DNA of 64,000 bases from Trema orientale (taxonomy: Eukaryota; Streptophyta; Magnoliopsida; Rosales; Cannabaceae), in assembly GCA_002914845.1 (NCBI GenBank), contig JXTC01000043.1, positions 54,142 through 118,141 of the forward strand. Reading direction: 5' to 3'. The translations under genes and the position numbers were made by a program. How positions within the stretch are numbered: position 1 is the stretch's first letter; each line of letters begins with the position of its first letter. This document shows positions 43,503-56,279 of the stretch, piece after piece. A model generated the notes under the pieces. That model did not search any database. It was not told where the DNA came from and worked only from the letters and a program-made list of their open reading frames with translations.

Positions 43503-43590
43503 AGGGTTAGTTCAGTGAGTAGATGGAGTGTGGATTAGGTATTAGGTTAGGAGTTTGACTCCCAGAGGACGTGAGTTATTTTTTTTTCTT
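43503..43590 (+). mobile_element. tRNA-derived SINE fragment
   Basis: The segment has an A-box-like 'TAGTTCAGTGAG' at about 43508-43519 and a B-box-like 'GAGTTTGACTCCC' about 32 bp later, with tRNA-like spacing and then a T-run. It lacks the pairing needed for a cloverleaf with proper stems, so it is a SINE head or tRNA relic and not a working tRNA. Confidence 0.5.
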
Positions 43591-43632
43591 TATAATAAGT
43601 GGAAGTTATTAGTTAAGCTACTTTTTGTTAAT

Positions 43633-43770
43633 GAGATATACAACTTAGGGAAACTGAATGAAGATGAAGCTCTTCAACTATTTTGTTTGAATTCTTTCAA
43701 AAAAACTTCTTTATCAGAAGGCTACATGGTGCTGTCAAGAAAGGTGTTAAATTATGCTGAAGGTGTTAAA
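43633..43770 (+). pseudogene. Isolated TNL NB-ARC fragment
   Basis: About 46 codons match the NB-ARC region between RNBS-B and GLPL of TNL-A and TNL-C: EIYNLGKLNEDEALQLF followed by EGYMVLSRKVLNYAEGV. The P-loop, kinase-2 and MHD parts are missing, and the reading frame stops soon after. It is a remnant of another TNL copy lying between TNL-B and TNL-C. Confidence 0.85.
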
Positions 43771-43945
43771 CTATTTTGAATTTTTAATAATATAAGCTTT
43801 TTTTTTACACTTTTTTAGAACAGAAGGTATTTTAGTGATAATTTTCGTTAAATAGAAGATATTTATTTTGAATTTTCAAAAATATAAAGTTTTTTTTCAC
43901 ATTTTTTCAAAACAGATAGTATTTTAGTGATAATTTTCCTATATA
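43771..43945. repeat. Tandem duplication, unit about 88 bp
   Basis: 'ttttgaattttna-aatataa' followed by a T-run, 'acatttttt', 'aacag' and 'gtattttagtgataattttc' occurs twice, ending near 43855 and 43940. It directly follows the NBS fragment. Confidence 0.65.
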
Positions 43946-44229
43946 TATATATATCCTATCCACGTTATGAGGGAAAATTAAAATAAAATTCCGCATATTT
44001 CTTATTCTATATATATATTTGAAAAAATAGAAGACGAGATTATATAAAAGCAAGGACTTCGAACGTGAGTGGTGCAGAAAACAAGATGCAGCATAAGAAT
44101 AGGCCTATTTTACTTTATTTGTTCAAAGCGGACAAATGTTTGGAGGATCTGGGTTTTCAAGCGGTACTGCAGTACTGAGGTGGGCGACTGATTGTGAATG
44201 TTGCTTTTTTTTTTTTTTTTGAAGCATTA

Positions 44230-44930
44230 GGGCAAGTGGGCAACTTTACAATAAGATGCGTGTCTCGAGAGAAACACGCATGTGCCTTTTTTTGAAGTTT
44301 GGAGGACATATTGACATTGTGTATTATAATTGTTTCATTATTCTTTCCATTTTTCGTCTTTCTAGGCGAATTATATATATTTATGTGGTGGTAGGTTTGA
44401 ATATGTTCGTGAGAATTCAGTAATAAAAAAAATCTTCCATCAGCTGTTTTTCTAACATTCGTAATGTAAAACCTTGAGCTCATTCAAACTACTTAGACGC
44501 CCCAAGATGCTAACCATTTGGCACAATTATTCCGTTTATCTTTTAATAAAAATAAATTAATCCATTAGTCATCATACGGAGCATATTTTCTTGAGCTGGC
44601 ACAACTTATTAGGCATATGCCATTCCAAACTTCTCAGGACACACTCAACATTAATGAACAACGGAATATTTATATTTCCAAAAAAAAACAAAAGGAAATA
44701 AGCACCATTATATAAAATTAATATTATATTACCGAGATGATCACATTTACATTCCACATATTTTGTTGACCTGTTTGTCTTTCCACTGATATTGTCTTTG
44801 CATGTGTCCCAAATAAGAAGGAATCGCGTGTGCTTTGTTTATACTGCATTATTTAGTGTTAAAAAGAATAGTTTGAACGTAGAATTTCGCAGTATGAACA
44901 AGAATATATGCCGACGAGGATGCATATATG
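44230..44930 (+). promoter_or_regulatory. Far-upstream block of TNL-C
   Basis: A gene-free block that appears in one piece here but in two halves around the UGT gene (24010-24280 and 29390-29790). Part of it also matches 2790-2900 before TNL-A. It is therefore an old TNL upstream segment. Short frames in it are not conserved. Confidence 0.55.
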
Positions 44931-44995
44931 TTGGAAATAATAATATGAATAAGCATTTAGCAAGCACAATACCTCTTATTTTATATTTCTAGAAA

Positions 44996-45350
44996 GAGAT
45001 AACTGTAAAAAAATACTCTCATGTTTAGATATTCTGCAATTTAAACCCTGAAGTTTGGATTCTACAAAATAATACCTTGAGATTACGAATTTTTGAAAAT
45101 TAATACCATGTGTTGATTTTTAACTGATAAAATACAATAATATCCTCAAAATTAAGATGAATAATATGGATTAATCTAGTTTTAATGAACGATATTATTA
45201 TTTTTTCATTTTTAAAATTGGTCAAAAGATTTGTCCAGGGTATTAATTTTTAGAAATTCTTAATCTCAGGGTATTATTTTGTAGAGTCCAAATTTTAGGA
45301 ATTAAATTGCAGAACACCAAAACTTCAGGGTATTTTTTTGCAGTTATCGC
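44996..45350. mobile_element. Mutator-type MITE, 355 bp, copy 2
   Basis: Same length and internal sequence as 14166-14520. Ends GAGATAACTG and CAGTTATCGC are slightly decayed. Flanks TTCTAGAAA (44987-44995) and TTCTGGAAG (45351-45359) match at 7 of 9 positions, fitting an older 9-bp target duplication. It sits about 0.7 kb before TNL-C. Confidence 0.82.
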
Positions 45351-45359
45351 TTCTGGAAG

Positions 45360-45560
45360 TTAATTACCCTCTTAAACATATATAGTCTATTTTTTACCTC
45401 TATATCCTCTTTAAGAGTAAATAGTAGATACTATATAGATGGGCTTCGATCTCACTCTGATGAATATACAAACCTATTAGAAATTAATTGGTCGCACACT
45501 TGTTTTCCTTGTTCTATTCTTAATTTCTCAATATGAATATGGCTTCTTCTTCTTCTTCAT
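45360..45560 (+). pseudogene. Leftover TNL-A-type promoter and start
   Basis: This parallels 3100-3285 before and at the TNL-A start: 'aattaccctcttaa', 'tctatatcctctttaagag', 'atatacaaacctattagaaatt' and then an ATG followed by GGCTTCTTCTTCTTCTTC, as in TNL-A's MAAASSSSS. The frame stops at once (TCATAA) and no TIR follows. It marks where a TNL-A-type 5' end was cut off. Confidence 0.7.
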
Positions 45561-46075
45561 AATAATTATACAGGGAAATTTATGCAATAAAAAATCGTAA
45601 GGACAAAACTTTACAGAGTCAATAGTTGAAAGAGAAAATATACAATTTTCCCTTTATTTAATTATTTGTTAACGCGTTTGGAATTGAAAAACTTTAAAAA
45701 GAATGTGATGGAATCCAATGTGTACAGAAGCCAGCAAGCTATTGTTTTTTCTTTTTTTCTTTTTCACAGTATTAAAAGATAGTGGCCTTATGATCATGAT
45801 CATTAGTAGCCATGCGCTTTTTCTTTTTGTGACATCCAAAGAAATGAATCGAAATGCCAAATATTCCGCCTCCAATAAAGTTTATTTCAAAGTTGATTAT
45901 TGTTACTGTTTTATTTTGTGCTGTCAAGCTCTCTCAGTCTATTTCCTTTCTTCTAATTTCTGTCAAAGCAAAGTGCTTTTTGCCTTTTTTTTTTTTTTTT
46001 TTGTTCTTTTGGAAACGCGAATTTGGATCTTGATCCAGGCGGATCATGATTCATGATCTCTCTCCCCACGCGACT
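45561..46075 (+). promoter_or_regulatory. Proximal upstream region of TNL-C (TNL-B type)
   Basis: From about 45770 the sequence follows the TNL-B upstream region (36590-36790), not the TNL-A one. It contains long T-runs near 45740 and 45985. An in-frame ATG at 46046 would add ten residues to TNL-C. Confidence 0.5.
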
Positions 46076-49000
46076 ATGGATCCTGACCACCGGCTTCCAA
46101 TCCCAGCCTCGGCCTCTCAGAAAAAGTACGAAGTTTTTATCAGCTTTAGAGGCAAAGATACCCGCAAAAATTTTGCTATTCATCTCCATACAGCACTGCT
46201 ACAAGCGAATATAGAAACATACATTGATTATAGAATTGAGAGAGGAGATGAAATTTGGGAAGCACTTGAAGATGCCATCGACGACTCACAATTTTCGATA
46301 GTTATCTTCTCTCCGGAATATGCTGCTTCGTCGTGGTGCCTGAAGGAGCTGGTGCATATTCTCCACTGCAGGGACAGCAAAGATCAGACTGTTATACCTG
46401 TTTTTTACAATGTTGAAGTTTCTGATTTGCGATCGGGGGAAGGACTTTATGCGAAGGCATTAGTGGAACTTGAAAAATGGTTCGATGATGAGACGGTAAA
46501 GATTTGGAGGGACGCTTTGACAACAGCATCTTATCTTGCTGGGCATGTCGCATCAAATACCAAGTACGTTCATGATTCTCTAATTAATTTCATTTCTTGT
46601 GAATTACTATAGTACTGTACATCTTATGTATAGACCCATTTTTTTATTTTTATTATTATTATTATTATTTTAGGAATGTCTATGTTAGTTTCAAGTTCCA
46701 GAATAACTCTTTTTTTTTTTTTAAACTATATTTTAGAGATGATATGGAATTAATTAAGACGATTGTTACGGATATACTGAAGAAATTGAATCATACGGCG
46801 CCTTCAAGTGATCATTTAAAGGGCCTAGTCGGAATTGAGAAGCGTATCAAAGATATTGAATCATTGTTACGAATCGATTCATCAACAGACGTTCGCATTG
46901 TGGGTATTTGGGGCATGGGTGGTTTGGGTAAGACAACCTTAGCTCGTATTGTATTCCAACGATTCTACTTTAAAGAGGGGTCTTGCTTTCTTGAGAATGT
47001 CAGGGAAGAATGGCAAAAACATGGATCAGTTTCTTTGAAGAATAGTTTTTTCGCTCAATTAATGAAGGGAAAAGATCTACATATGCTCAACGATATGGAT
47101 TTAAAGGATAGGCTGTACCGCAAAAAGTTACTTATTATTCTTGATGATGTGGATGAAGAAGGGCAATTTAAATATCTAGTTGGAGATCGTGATTTGTTAA
47201 AACCTGGAAGTAGAGTTGTCATAACAACCAGGAACATGCAAGTGCTTAGAAACATTGGAGTTGATGAGATATACAAATTAAAGAAACTGAATAAAAATGA
47301 CGCTCGTAAACTATTCTGTTTGAAAGCTTTCAATACAAGTTGTTTACCGGAAGGCTACCTGGAGCTGTCAAGAGAGGTGTTAAATTATGCTGAAGGTGTT
47401 CCACTTGTTATAGAAATTTTGGGATCTCACCTGTGTTCTAGGTCGAAAGAAGAATGGGAAAGTGCATTGGAAGATATTGATCTTGACCCAAAAATTCAGA
47501 AAGCATTGGAAATAAGTTTTCATGGACTTAATGATAAACAAAAGGCTATATTTCTTGATATTACATGTTTTTTCAAAGGAATGAGACGAGATCATGCAGA
47601 AGACATATTAGGTAGTGGTTCTAAATTTGCAATTACAAATCTTATTGACAAGACTCTCATTACCGAAACGGAGGAAAATACACTCTGGATGCATGATTTG
47701 GTAGAAGAAATGGGTTTACGAATTGCCAGTGGAACCGGTAGATTGTGGAGCACTGATGAAATATATCATGTCTTTGAAACTAATAAAGTAAGTGCTAATA
47801 CAAAATCATAAACTAATTAATCTACTCTATTCATTGCACATTATATGCTTAGAATAAATATTTCTATTTGTGTATATATATTAGTATAATATGTGGGGAT
47901 TTTGTTTAATTCCATATTGATAAAGAACCTAATTTTGACGGTTAGATTTCAGTTTGATGGTTATAAAAATAAATCATCTCATTTAATTCAAATTAGAATT
48001 GTTCCATTAAAGTTATTGAAATTTAATTGTCAAAATTGATTTCCCTTTTGAGAGAATAAAAAAAATCCTTACTTGTTCCTTATGTATATTTATTTACATG
48101 TGAGCATCATCAATTAATTCATTTTGAAAAAGCTAATAGAGTTAAATGTATATTACGTTTAATTCATGTCTGATCTATGTACATTTATGTGTGCGCATCT
48201 ATAGTTTGTTTTGGGGAATACCAAAACATTCCTTCTATTCATAAATCTACTTATAGAATAATTCTAATTCAAATTTCATTTGTAAAAAATCTCTCTGTAT
48301 ACTTAACCTTAGTTCCTAATGGGAACGTTTCAAAATAATAATAGCTGCTCTCCGAACTTTTTTTTTTTCTTTGTTGTATTTTTGGAGAAAAAGTTGCTGC
48401 CCTCTATATGGATATGGGAATATATACATATACGAGTTTGAAATTACTTTTCGTAATTGAAATAGAAAATTGTGCCAGCGGAAATGATAAATGTACGTAT
48501 AAATTGCAAGGAAAAAATAAAAGTGATCAGCACTCGTCTACAATTTTTCACTGAGATTAATAGAAAATCTAATGGAAGTTTTTTTTTGAAATTGGATTTG
48601 TCAATTTTCAGGATACAGAAGCAGTCGAAGGAATATTTCTAGATGCATATGCGATTCAAAAGGATATAAACTTGAAAGCTGCAGTCTTCGAACGAATGCA
48701 CAAACTAAAACTTCTTAAATTATCCGTGAGTGAGCATTGTCAATTGCACCTTCCTGAAGGCCTTCAATTTCTTCCTGATAACCTTGTATACATCCAATGG
48801 GATCATTACCCTTTGAGTTATTTACCCTCAAATTTTAGACCCTTTAATCTTGTTGAACTTCACATGCCCTCAAGCCAACTTGAGCAACTTTGGGATGGAG
48901 TCCAGGTATATACATGCTTTAAACATATTAGTTAGTTTGAATATAATTATATATATATATATATATAAGTTAAAGGACAAGTCAATCAAATAAGTAATGT

Positions 49001-52000
49001 TTATTGTTTATTATATTTTTTTTTTTAACAGGATCTTAAGCACTTAAAGTATGTCAATCTTGAAAACTCAAAGAAGTTGACTCGTATTCCAGATTTCTCT
49101 CGGGCTAATCTTAAGATTATAAATGTTAAAGGTTGTACCAGTTTAGTTGATCTTCCTCCACTGAGGTTTCAGCAAGTTGCACCAACAGAAAAGTCATTAG
49201 TGTCTTCCTCAGACATTTTGTCCAATCATTATGACGGTTCAAAATCTATGTTAGAGCCATATTATTGGGATGTCACTAATCACTTGCTTGATGTCCAGCG
49301 ACTCTCTAATCTCAAAACTGTTTCAAACATATTTGGGCATATAGAACACATACGCTTAGGTCACACCGCGGTAGAAGAATTGCACTCTTCCATTTGGACT
49401 ATCCACGGTCTTGTTTCGATTGATCTCAACAATTGTAAACATCTTAAAAGTCTTCCAAGGAATATTTGTGCATTGGAAACATTAGAATATCTAGATTTGG
49501 GAGGTTGCTCATCTTTCGACAACTTACCAGCTGTGCTTCCAAAGAGTCTAATAGGATTAAATTTGTGCAAAACGGCAATAAAAGAAGTTCCTGCATCATC
49601 TTTCGAGTGTCTCCCTAATCTCAGGTTTCTAAATATGAGCAGCTGCAAGGTGCTAAAAACTCTCCCTACCACTATTTGTATGTTGGAGTCTTTGGAATAT
49701 CTGCATTTAGGAAACTGCTATTCTTTCAACAAGTTACCAGCTGAGCTTCCAAAGAGTCTAATAGAATTAAATTTGAGCGGAACGGATATAGAACATCTTC
49801 ACTCATCATCGTTCGAGTGTCTCCATAGACTCGAGTGTCTAAACATGAATTTCTGCACGAGGCTTGAAACCCTCCCAACTAGCATTTATAAGTTGAAATC
49901 TCTTTGGAGACTTTATCTTTCTGATTGCTCAAAATTGATGGAAAGCTTCTCAGAACTTGTGGAGCCTATGGAATGCTTAGAAGTTCTAAATCTAAAAGGA
50001 ATAAGGATTAAAAAGCTACCATGGTCACTCGGAACAAAGAGTAAGCTTCTAAGTGTATTTTTAGCTAGGTGCTTTCACAATTTCGATTTTTCTGGTACCT
50101 GCCACCGTTGCGGAGGAAATTGTCTTCATTTTGAATATCTCCATAAGAAAATGAAGCACAAAAGTTCTTTAACTGTGTTTCTTGACGAGATTGAAGTAGA
50201 TCTAACTTACAGCAGTATACTAAGTATCCCTGATTGGTACGACCGTCGTTTATCCTCATTAGAGTTGGTAGCAGATCAAAATACTGGATTAACCAACACT
50301 CCTGATAATATAACTATGGTCTTTCAGATTTCTCGGTACGGTGAACATAAGTGGTTTCGGATATGTAAGTGCGAGAATGCAAGTCCTTATAATAATAATG
50401 GTTATTTCTATTTCTCACACTATAGTGATGAACATCCCTATACACAAATGCGTACAAACTTCAGGTGGATATCATGTTGTCAATGCTCAAATTTCGATCA
50501 GGTGTGCAAAGCTCTGATGAAAGAATTCCTAATTAAGATTTTGCGCATGGCGACTCCGTCTTCCCAGGTACACACACATATAGATATACATAAGTACGTC
50601 TTCTCAAAGCAGTTAAATTTGAGACGGTTTGAACTAATCATGACTTTGGTGATCGATTTAAATTTGTGATACAGGATTATCCAAGAAGCATTCTTTGCTA
50701 TAATGGAAACCAAATTCCACGATGGTTTAGTGATCGGTCTCTGGGATCTTCGATAGAAATCGACTTTTCTCCACATGATCGGCATAATACCAGCTTCTTG
50801 GGTTTTGCTTTCTGCATTGTTTTCAAGAAAAACCGTGATACTTGTCTCGTTGATGATCTTCATCATAGAATGAGATTTCGTTGTAAGTACTGTTTCACTA
50901 AAACCAGCAATGGTAACAGCCAAGAACATGGTTCGGAATGGTATGAAAAAGAAATTCAAATGGCTACGAGGGTTACCATACTAGGCACTTCAGATCACGT
51001 GTTCATACATTATTCTAAGGACTATCGTGGATATCGTGATGCAACAAAGGCATCATTTGAGTTTTACCTTGAAGTAGTTGATTGTGAAAAACGCGATATT
51101 TTTGGCAATTATAGAGGGGAGAAGTGTTTTGACAATTGCACAGTAGAAAAGTGTGGAGTCCGCATTCTATATAGCCATGATGTAGACGAATCAATAAAGG
51201 AAGAAGATGTACTCCCAGCCATATTCGAACCACTGAATTATAGAATAGGTAATTCATAAACTTCTTTAATATTACCACACCATTTATTTATGTCTTTTTA
51301 TGATTGCACATCTTTGATAAATATAAGGTCCATGAATAGTCAGATGAATCCAATATTTCACATGATTTCTTGTTTCTCTTTCAAAATTTTTATGCCATTT
51401 CTAAATGAAATTATGTAAGTACTCTGCTTATGTATAGAATAATGAAAAAAGAAAGTCTTTTCACAATGCAATGTTTACAACATTTTTTTAACACATATAT
51501 CCTCAAAAAAATTAGGTGACACAATATAGCTCCCACCCAATTTCACTATGCACCTCTCTCGCTTGATCTTCCTTATTCCCAAATGCACCACGACCTTTTT
51601 ATTCGGTTTGATTGTACTCCGTACTCATGATACAATTTATACTCATTTTTCTGTTTAGGTTTTTGTCCTAATGGGTTTTTGCTTGAACAGCTTTTAATAA
51701 CGCCTTTCCTAGATGGTGTTTAGCTTTTCTTTGGTGGTGGTTCCAAATTTAGACCTTTTATCTATATTTTCTTTTCTATTAATAAATATTGTATGCTCCT
51801 TTCCTAGATGGTTTTTGATTGAACAGCTTTTAATAACGCCTTTCCTAGATGGTGTTTAGCTTTTCTTTGGTGGTGGTTCCAAATTTAGACCTTTTATCTA
51901 TATTTTCTTTTCTATTTTCTTTCCTAGTTGGACTTGCTGTTGTTCATGAACAAGGAAGACAGAAACTACATACTTGGAATTTTTTGTGTTTTTACTGTTA

Positions 52001-52244
52001 CTTATACCCTTGAGTCCAGTATCATTTCAAAAAGAAAAAAGAAAGAAATTAAAAGTACATTCTTCTACCCTTATTCAATTACTGTCAGGCTAAAGAAAGG
52101 AAAAAAAAAAATTTTTCAATCACGTAAGATATACATTTCTTGTTCACTTTTGGTTTGTAATTCTAGATACTTAATCAAATTAGTTCTGCCTTTTTGTCTT
52201 GGTATACAGGTCGTGCAATCTTTTTGGGAGTCAAAATTGTGTAA
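46076..52244 (+). CDS. TNL-C: TIR-NBS-LRR-C-JID immune receptor (mosaic)
   Basis: About 1325 aa from six exons: 46076-46563, 46737-47787, 48612-48905, 49032-50567, 50675-51248 and 52210-52244, all GT-AG and in frame. The TIR has SFRGKDTRK and the putative NADase glutamate E91 in SSWCLKEL. NB-ARC has GMGGLGKTT (K228), LLIILDDVDE, GVPLVIEILGS and WMHDLVEEM. LRRs and a C-JID (NQIPRWFSDRSLGSS) follow. The start MDPDHRLP was preferred over ATG 46046 because TNL-D begins similarly (MGPDDQLP). The TIR, intron 1 and the linker to LVGIE resemble TNL-B; from KRIK onward the protein resembles TNL-A. Intron 5 is 961 bp against 241 bp in TNL-A because of an insertion. It is presumed an EDS1-dependent immune receptor like other TNLs; its ligand is unknown. 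Confidence 0.88.
51290..52010. repeat. Insertion in TNL-C intron 5 with tandem duplication
   Basis: The first and last parts of the intron match TNL-A's short intron 5, but about 720 bp in the middle has no counterpart. Within it a unit of about 137 bp containing 'gaacagcttttaataacgcc' and 'ggtggtggttccaaattt' occurs twice in tandem (about 51672 and 51809 onward). Its origin is unknown. Confidence 0.7.
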
Positions 52245-53719
52245 GTTGTTTCGGTCACTTTTAATTTGATATTGAGTATTCTATTAGCCTAATAACCATG
52301 TGCTTAAGTATATTCAATTTCTTTCTAATTTTCCACAAAGAATACAATATACAATGGTTCCATTGGGAAATTTGATGTAGATATGATAAGCCTTGAAATA
52401 GCCCTCAAAAGAGAGTGGAATCATGAGAGTTCACTATTCTCCAAAGGGAGACTTTATCATATAAGTTACTTAGAGACCAAAATATCATTAGCAATTCTTG
52501 GCACATGATCATAAAATGATTTACTATAATTCTTTAGGGGAAAAAGAGTATGTATATATAGAATAAGAAACTGTCTTTCAGAACATTTTTAACTATTAGT
52601 CAAATAAATTTCTAAGTAATATTTGAAGTGATGCATAAAACTTTTGCACAGATTTTTTTTTTTTTTTAATGTGAGACAGGAATCAACAAAAACGACAAAA
52701 AAAAAATATTGTAAAAAAAGTAAGAGTGATTCTATAACCAAACGCGCTCTAAAGCAACTCCAATTTAAGGATATTTTATAAATTGTTGTAAAACTCATTC
52801 ATGAATCACTTTTAAGCAATTCTATTATAGTATAAATGGTCGAAAATTAGTGTGTTTTTTAGTCTTATAATGTGAATTAAAGGATGCTGGCTGAAATTGT
52901 ACTAATCATGGTTTATATTTAAAATATTTGTAAAATAATTTAGTTGTGGCTAATTAATGAGATAGATTTTTCCGAATACCATCTCATATGCCACATCACT
53001 TGATATTAAAAATTCAGTACAAATGTTTAGATATCTAGTAACATTATCCTAATATTTATAAGTACAATTTAATATTTATAAGTATCAATAAATTGTATTT
53101 AAAAATTAAGGATATAAAGACATGTTCATATATATATATATATGAGTGTCAATAATAAGAATTTAAAATTACGGATAGTATATGTATCTTATCTCTTATC
53201 TCGAGTAAATTTATCAAAGACCAAAAAGAATTATAAATTTATTATCTACACTTGCAACAATTATAAAGTGTCCACAATTTTATTTTTGTCTTGTCCACAA
53301 AAATATATTCACGATGTCTTTTTTTTCCACCCCAATCTTTACACTTTTTTTTTTCTTTTTTCTTTTTTTTTGACCTTCACCCTTTCATCTCCTCAGGCGA
53401 ATGCGTACTTCGTACCCTCTTTTTCATCTGTTGTTTCTTCTCTTTCTTCCCTTCTATATGTGGTTCAAGGCTAAACAGGTACATCCCATTTCTTTTTCCT
53501 AGTTTACAGTGACGTATTCAGGATTTTGTTTAAGTAGAAGAGAATTAGAAAAAAAAATAATAATTATGAAAAAGAAAAATACAAAATATTTAGGTGACAT
53601 GCTCAATTTATTCCATCAGTTTTCATAATAACATAACTATAACTTTGGTTTAGGTACACATTTCACTCCTATATCTATAAATATTGGTTTAAATCGACAT
53701 TCAAAAGGATAATATAACC
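52245..53719. other. 3' flank of TNL-C, no gene
   Basis: Parallels 8829-9761 and 11125-11890, but without the Mutator-like element and foldback unit. The uninterrupted site is near 53068-53095. A short (AT) tract lies at 53130-53142. Short frames in T-rich stretches are not called. Confidence 0.5.
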
Positions 53720-54515
53720 TTACTCTAATTCTTCTCCAGTTTATTGCTGCCCTCCTAAACTGGGATGAGTACAGGTTAAGACGGACGGTGCTTTTCAGGA
53801 TCCTTCTAGTTGTGGTAACTTTCGTGGGCCTGCGGTTATTTTTCTCATTCTCCAACTGTGAGTTGTTATGCTTTTGAGGCAGAGATATATGCAATTCTTT
53901 TGACAATCAATTATACTTGGGCTCTGTGTCTGATTCTTCTTTTGTGGTTGATATTGTCGAAAAAAATATCTAACTAGGTTCCTTGGCGTCTCAGGGAAGA
54001 CTGAAATTTGTGTTGGTTTCGTCTTGCTAACATGGATTATTTGACCTCTCATATCTATAGGAAAGGCAATCGAGTGGCTGACAGATTTGCTTCATTTTGG
54101 TCTCAGGCTTCAGTGAACTTTTGGTGACATTTTAACTGTAATTTGGTTTGTAGGGATATGATTCATTTACCTCATTACTATTTTGGTAAATTCTTGTAGT
54201 TTGTGTACTCTCTCTTTGATGGATTCTTTTCCATTGGGCTTTATATATTTAGGTTTTGACGAGGTACACTCTAGTGGGGTTGCAACCAAAGGGTTTGGTT
54301 TTAGCTTGCTTTTCCTTTTGTGGTTGTATTTTCTTTTTTCTGGTTTTCTTTCAACTCTTCTATTGTAATCTGTTTTTTAGTAAAGATTTACCGTTTCTAG
54401 GTTGTTGAGCAAGGGAGGTCCAGTTAGTTGGATACAACCTTGTTGGGATATTTCTATTCTTGACTAATGCTCCCTCCCATTTAAAAAACAATAAAATAAA
54501 AATAAAAAGTTTTTA
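53720..54515 (+). mobile_element. LINE 3' relic downstream of TNL-C
   Basis: Same order as 11895-12450: a GTDGAF-like start, a VPWRL-like middle and a GNRVADRFASF-like end in shifting frames, followed by T-rich 3' sequence and an A-rich 'aaaacaataaaataaaaataaaa' tail near 54485-54510. The A-rich tail supports a LINE origin. Dead copy. Confidence 0.6.
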
Positions 54516-55173
54516 TCTACAAACAAATACAGCCAAAAAAAAAAAAAACAAATGATGGTACGTAGGTGAAATAAAAAAACACCATCAATAAGAATAAGAA
54601 GGTTTAATAAAGAAAAGTCCTCTATAATTTCTTCTTTCCATTTTTTAATTTGTGGGTTATTATTATTATTATTATTATGCTAATTAAATGTGTTTGGATT
54701 ACGATAAATTACAACATTGTAAATAAATATCAATAATCATTGGTTACAATAATTGTCTAACAAAAGTTATTTTCATTTATTGAAATACTTTTGTTTCCTC
54801 TTTCCTCATACTTTACACCCTCACATGGTACCTAAACAATTATCCAACTACAAATTTTCAATAAAAAAATTGGTGAATGTTTTATAGTTAATTGGAAATT
54901 CAGACGCTAAATTCATATAAATAAAAAAAAAAACTTAATTAGGGACAAAACAACCAAACAAGTGTAACATTAGGGACCAATAGCCAAAAAATTTCACCAT
55001 TTCTTAAATGTAAGGCGATAATATAATTATTTATGAAAACTATGGTGAATACACCATTTCGTATCAACTCGGAAGATATTTTTTGCAATTTTTCCTAAGT
55101 GATATTACCCACTAAACCCAAAGTAGTATCACATGGCCTTGTAATTTATTGAATTTCCTAGGAAAAACACTTT
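54516..55173. other. Gene-free spacer
   Basis: AT-rich, with a (TTA)n microsatellite near 54658-54678. Nothing else is recognisable. Confidence 0.4.
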
Positions 55174-55260
55174 AAACTACATAAGGCATCTGAGTTGGGA
55201 GCCGAATGAAGTGTAATATGGAGGGACACGGAAAAGAACTGGTTGTTAGAGAACTACACG
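55174..55260 (+). repeat. Repeat shared with the right edge of the window
   Basis: 'ggcatctgagttgggagccgaa', 'gtataatatgga'-like sequence and 'gaactg-ttgttag-gaactaca' recur at 63915-64000 in the same orientation, about 8.74 kb away. It may be the start of a tandemly duplicated TNL-D unit or a dispersed repeat. Confidence 0.65.
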
Positions 55261-56279
55261 ACTTAAAGTACTAAATGTGTTTATTATTAGCTCAGTTAAA
55301 GAATGAGTAACAAATTAATCAATCATATTCCAGATTAGGCGAAGTACGACTCATTCTCTTTCAGCCTTTAGCCCAATGTTACCTACTTGGCCGCATAGTC
55401 CAGTGCATTAACAACACCCCCCATTGGCTTGAGTGAGAGCCTAAAGCACAACTATAGAATCTCGAACCACTAAGTTAAAGAAAGAAAGAGGCCTAGAAAA
55501 GCATCCCTGCCACCATACCACAACTTCAATGGTGCATTTTAGTGTAAAAAGAGAGAGCAATTTCAGAAATAAATAACGTGACAGTGCCCGTTTATTAAGG
55601 TAAATTCTTTGTTAAAACTTAGAGAGACATGTGCCAATAATTCAGAAGAGCATTGAGAAGTAGAGGCTGTCCTTTTAGCATTCCTCGTTCAACTTTGAAT
55701 AGCCGATTGGGCCTCTGCTATACAACAAGCCTAGATGAACAGTGGTAATGAGTGACCTACCTATTTTCTGATCCTCTTTGATCAGTAGTCCTCAAAAAGT
55801 ACTCACTTTGCTTTTTTACTCTATTGAAAGAGATAATGGACCTTTTCAACATTTTTTTTCCTTTTTTATTTTTTATTTTTTATTTTTGGTTTGTTAAAAG
55901 GAATGGTTGATCAATCATCAACTTTATGGCTATTTCAAGGAAAAAGCTATTAAATTAAATGGTCGATCAATCATCAACAGCATGTTGTTTCAACTTCATT
56001 AAAGTTCTTATGATGGAATCCAACCTATCATAAACCTATACATTACTCACGACTATAAATCTTATTTTATTTTAGTTTAAACGCAAGAGAAGCTTCTCCG
56101 AAACTACCCAAAAATAGCTACTTTTTCAATAAAGTGGTCGGGCTGGCTTCTTCTTTCCAAGATATCGAGAAGGAATCTATTGAATGAATGAATGCTTCTC
56201 GAGCTACTCCCTCTCACTCGGCTTCTCAACTGAAGAAGATCATCGTTCCTTTCCTTCTCAAACCTACCGGAGTGAGAAT
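55261..56279 (+). promoter_or_regulatory. Upstream region of TNL-D
   Basis: No separate gene is seen. It has a short inverted and direct repeat of 'tggt-gatcaatcatcaac' at about 55905 and 55960. Three overlapping ATGs lie at 56184, 56188 and 56192; the first is in frame with TNL-D and would add 32 residues. Confidence 0.45.

Noticed and set aside
43503-43590. A functional tRNA gene
   Set aside because: A- and B-box-like motifs are present, but the stems do not pair as a cloverleaf and the 3' part is T-rich; called a SINE fragment instead.
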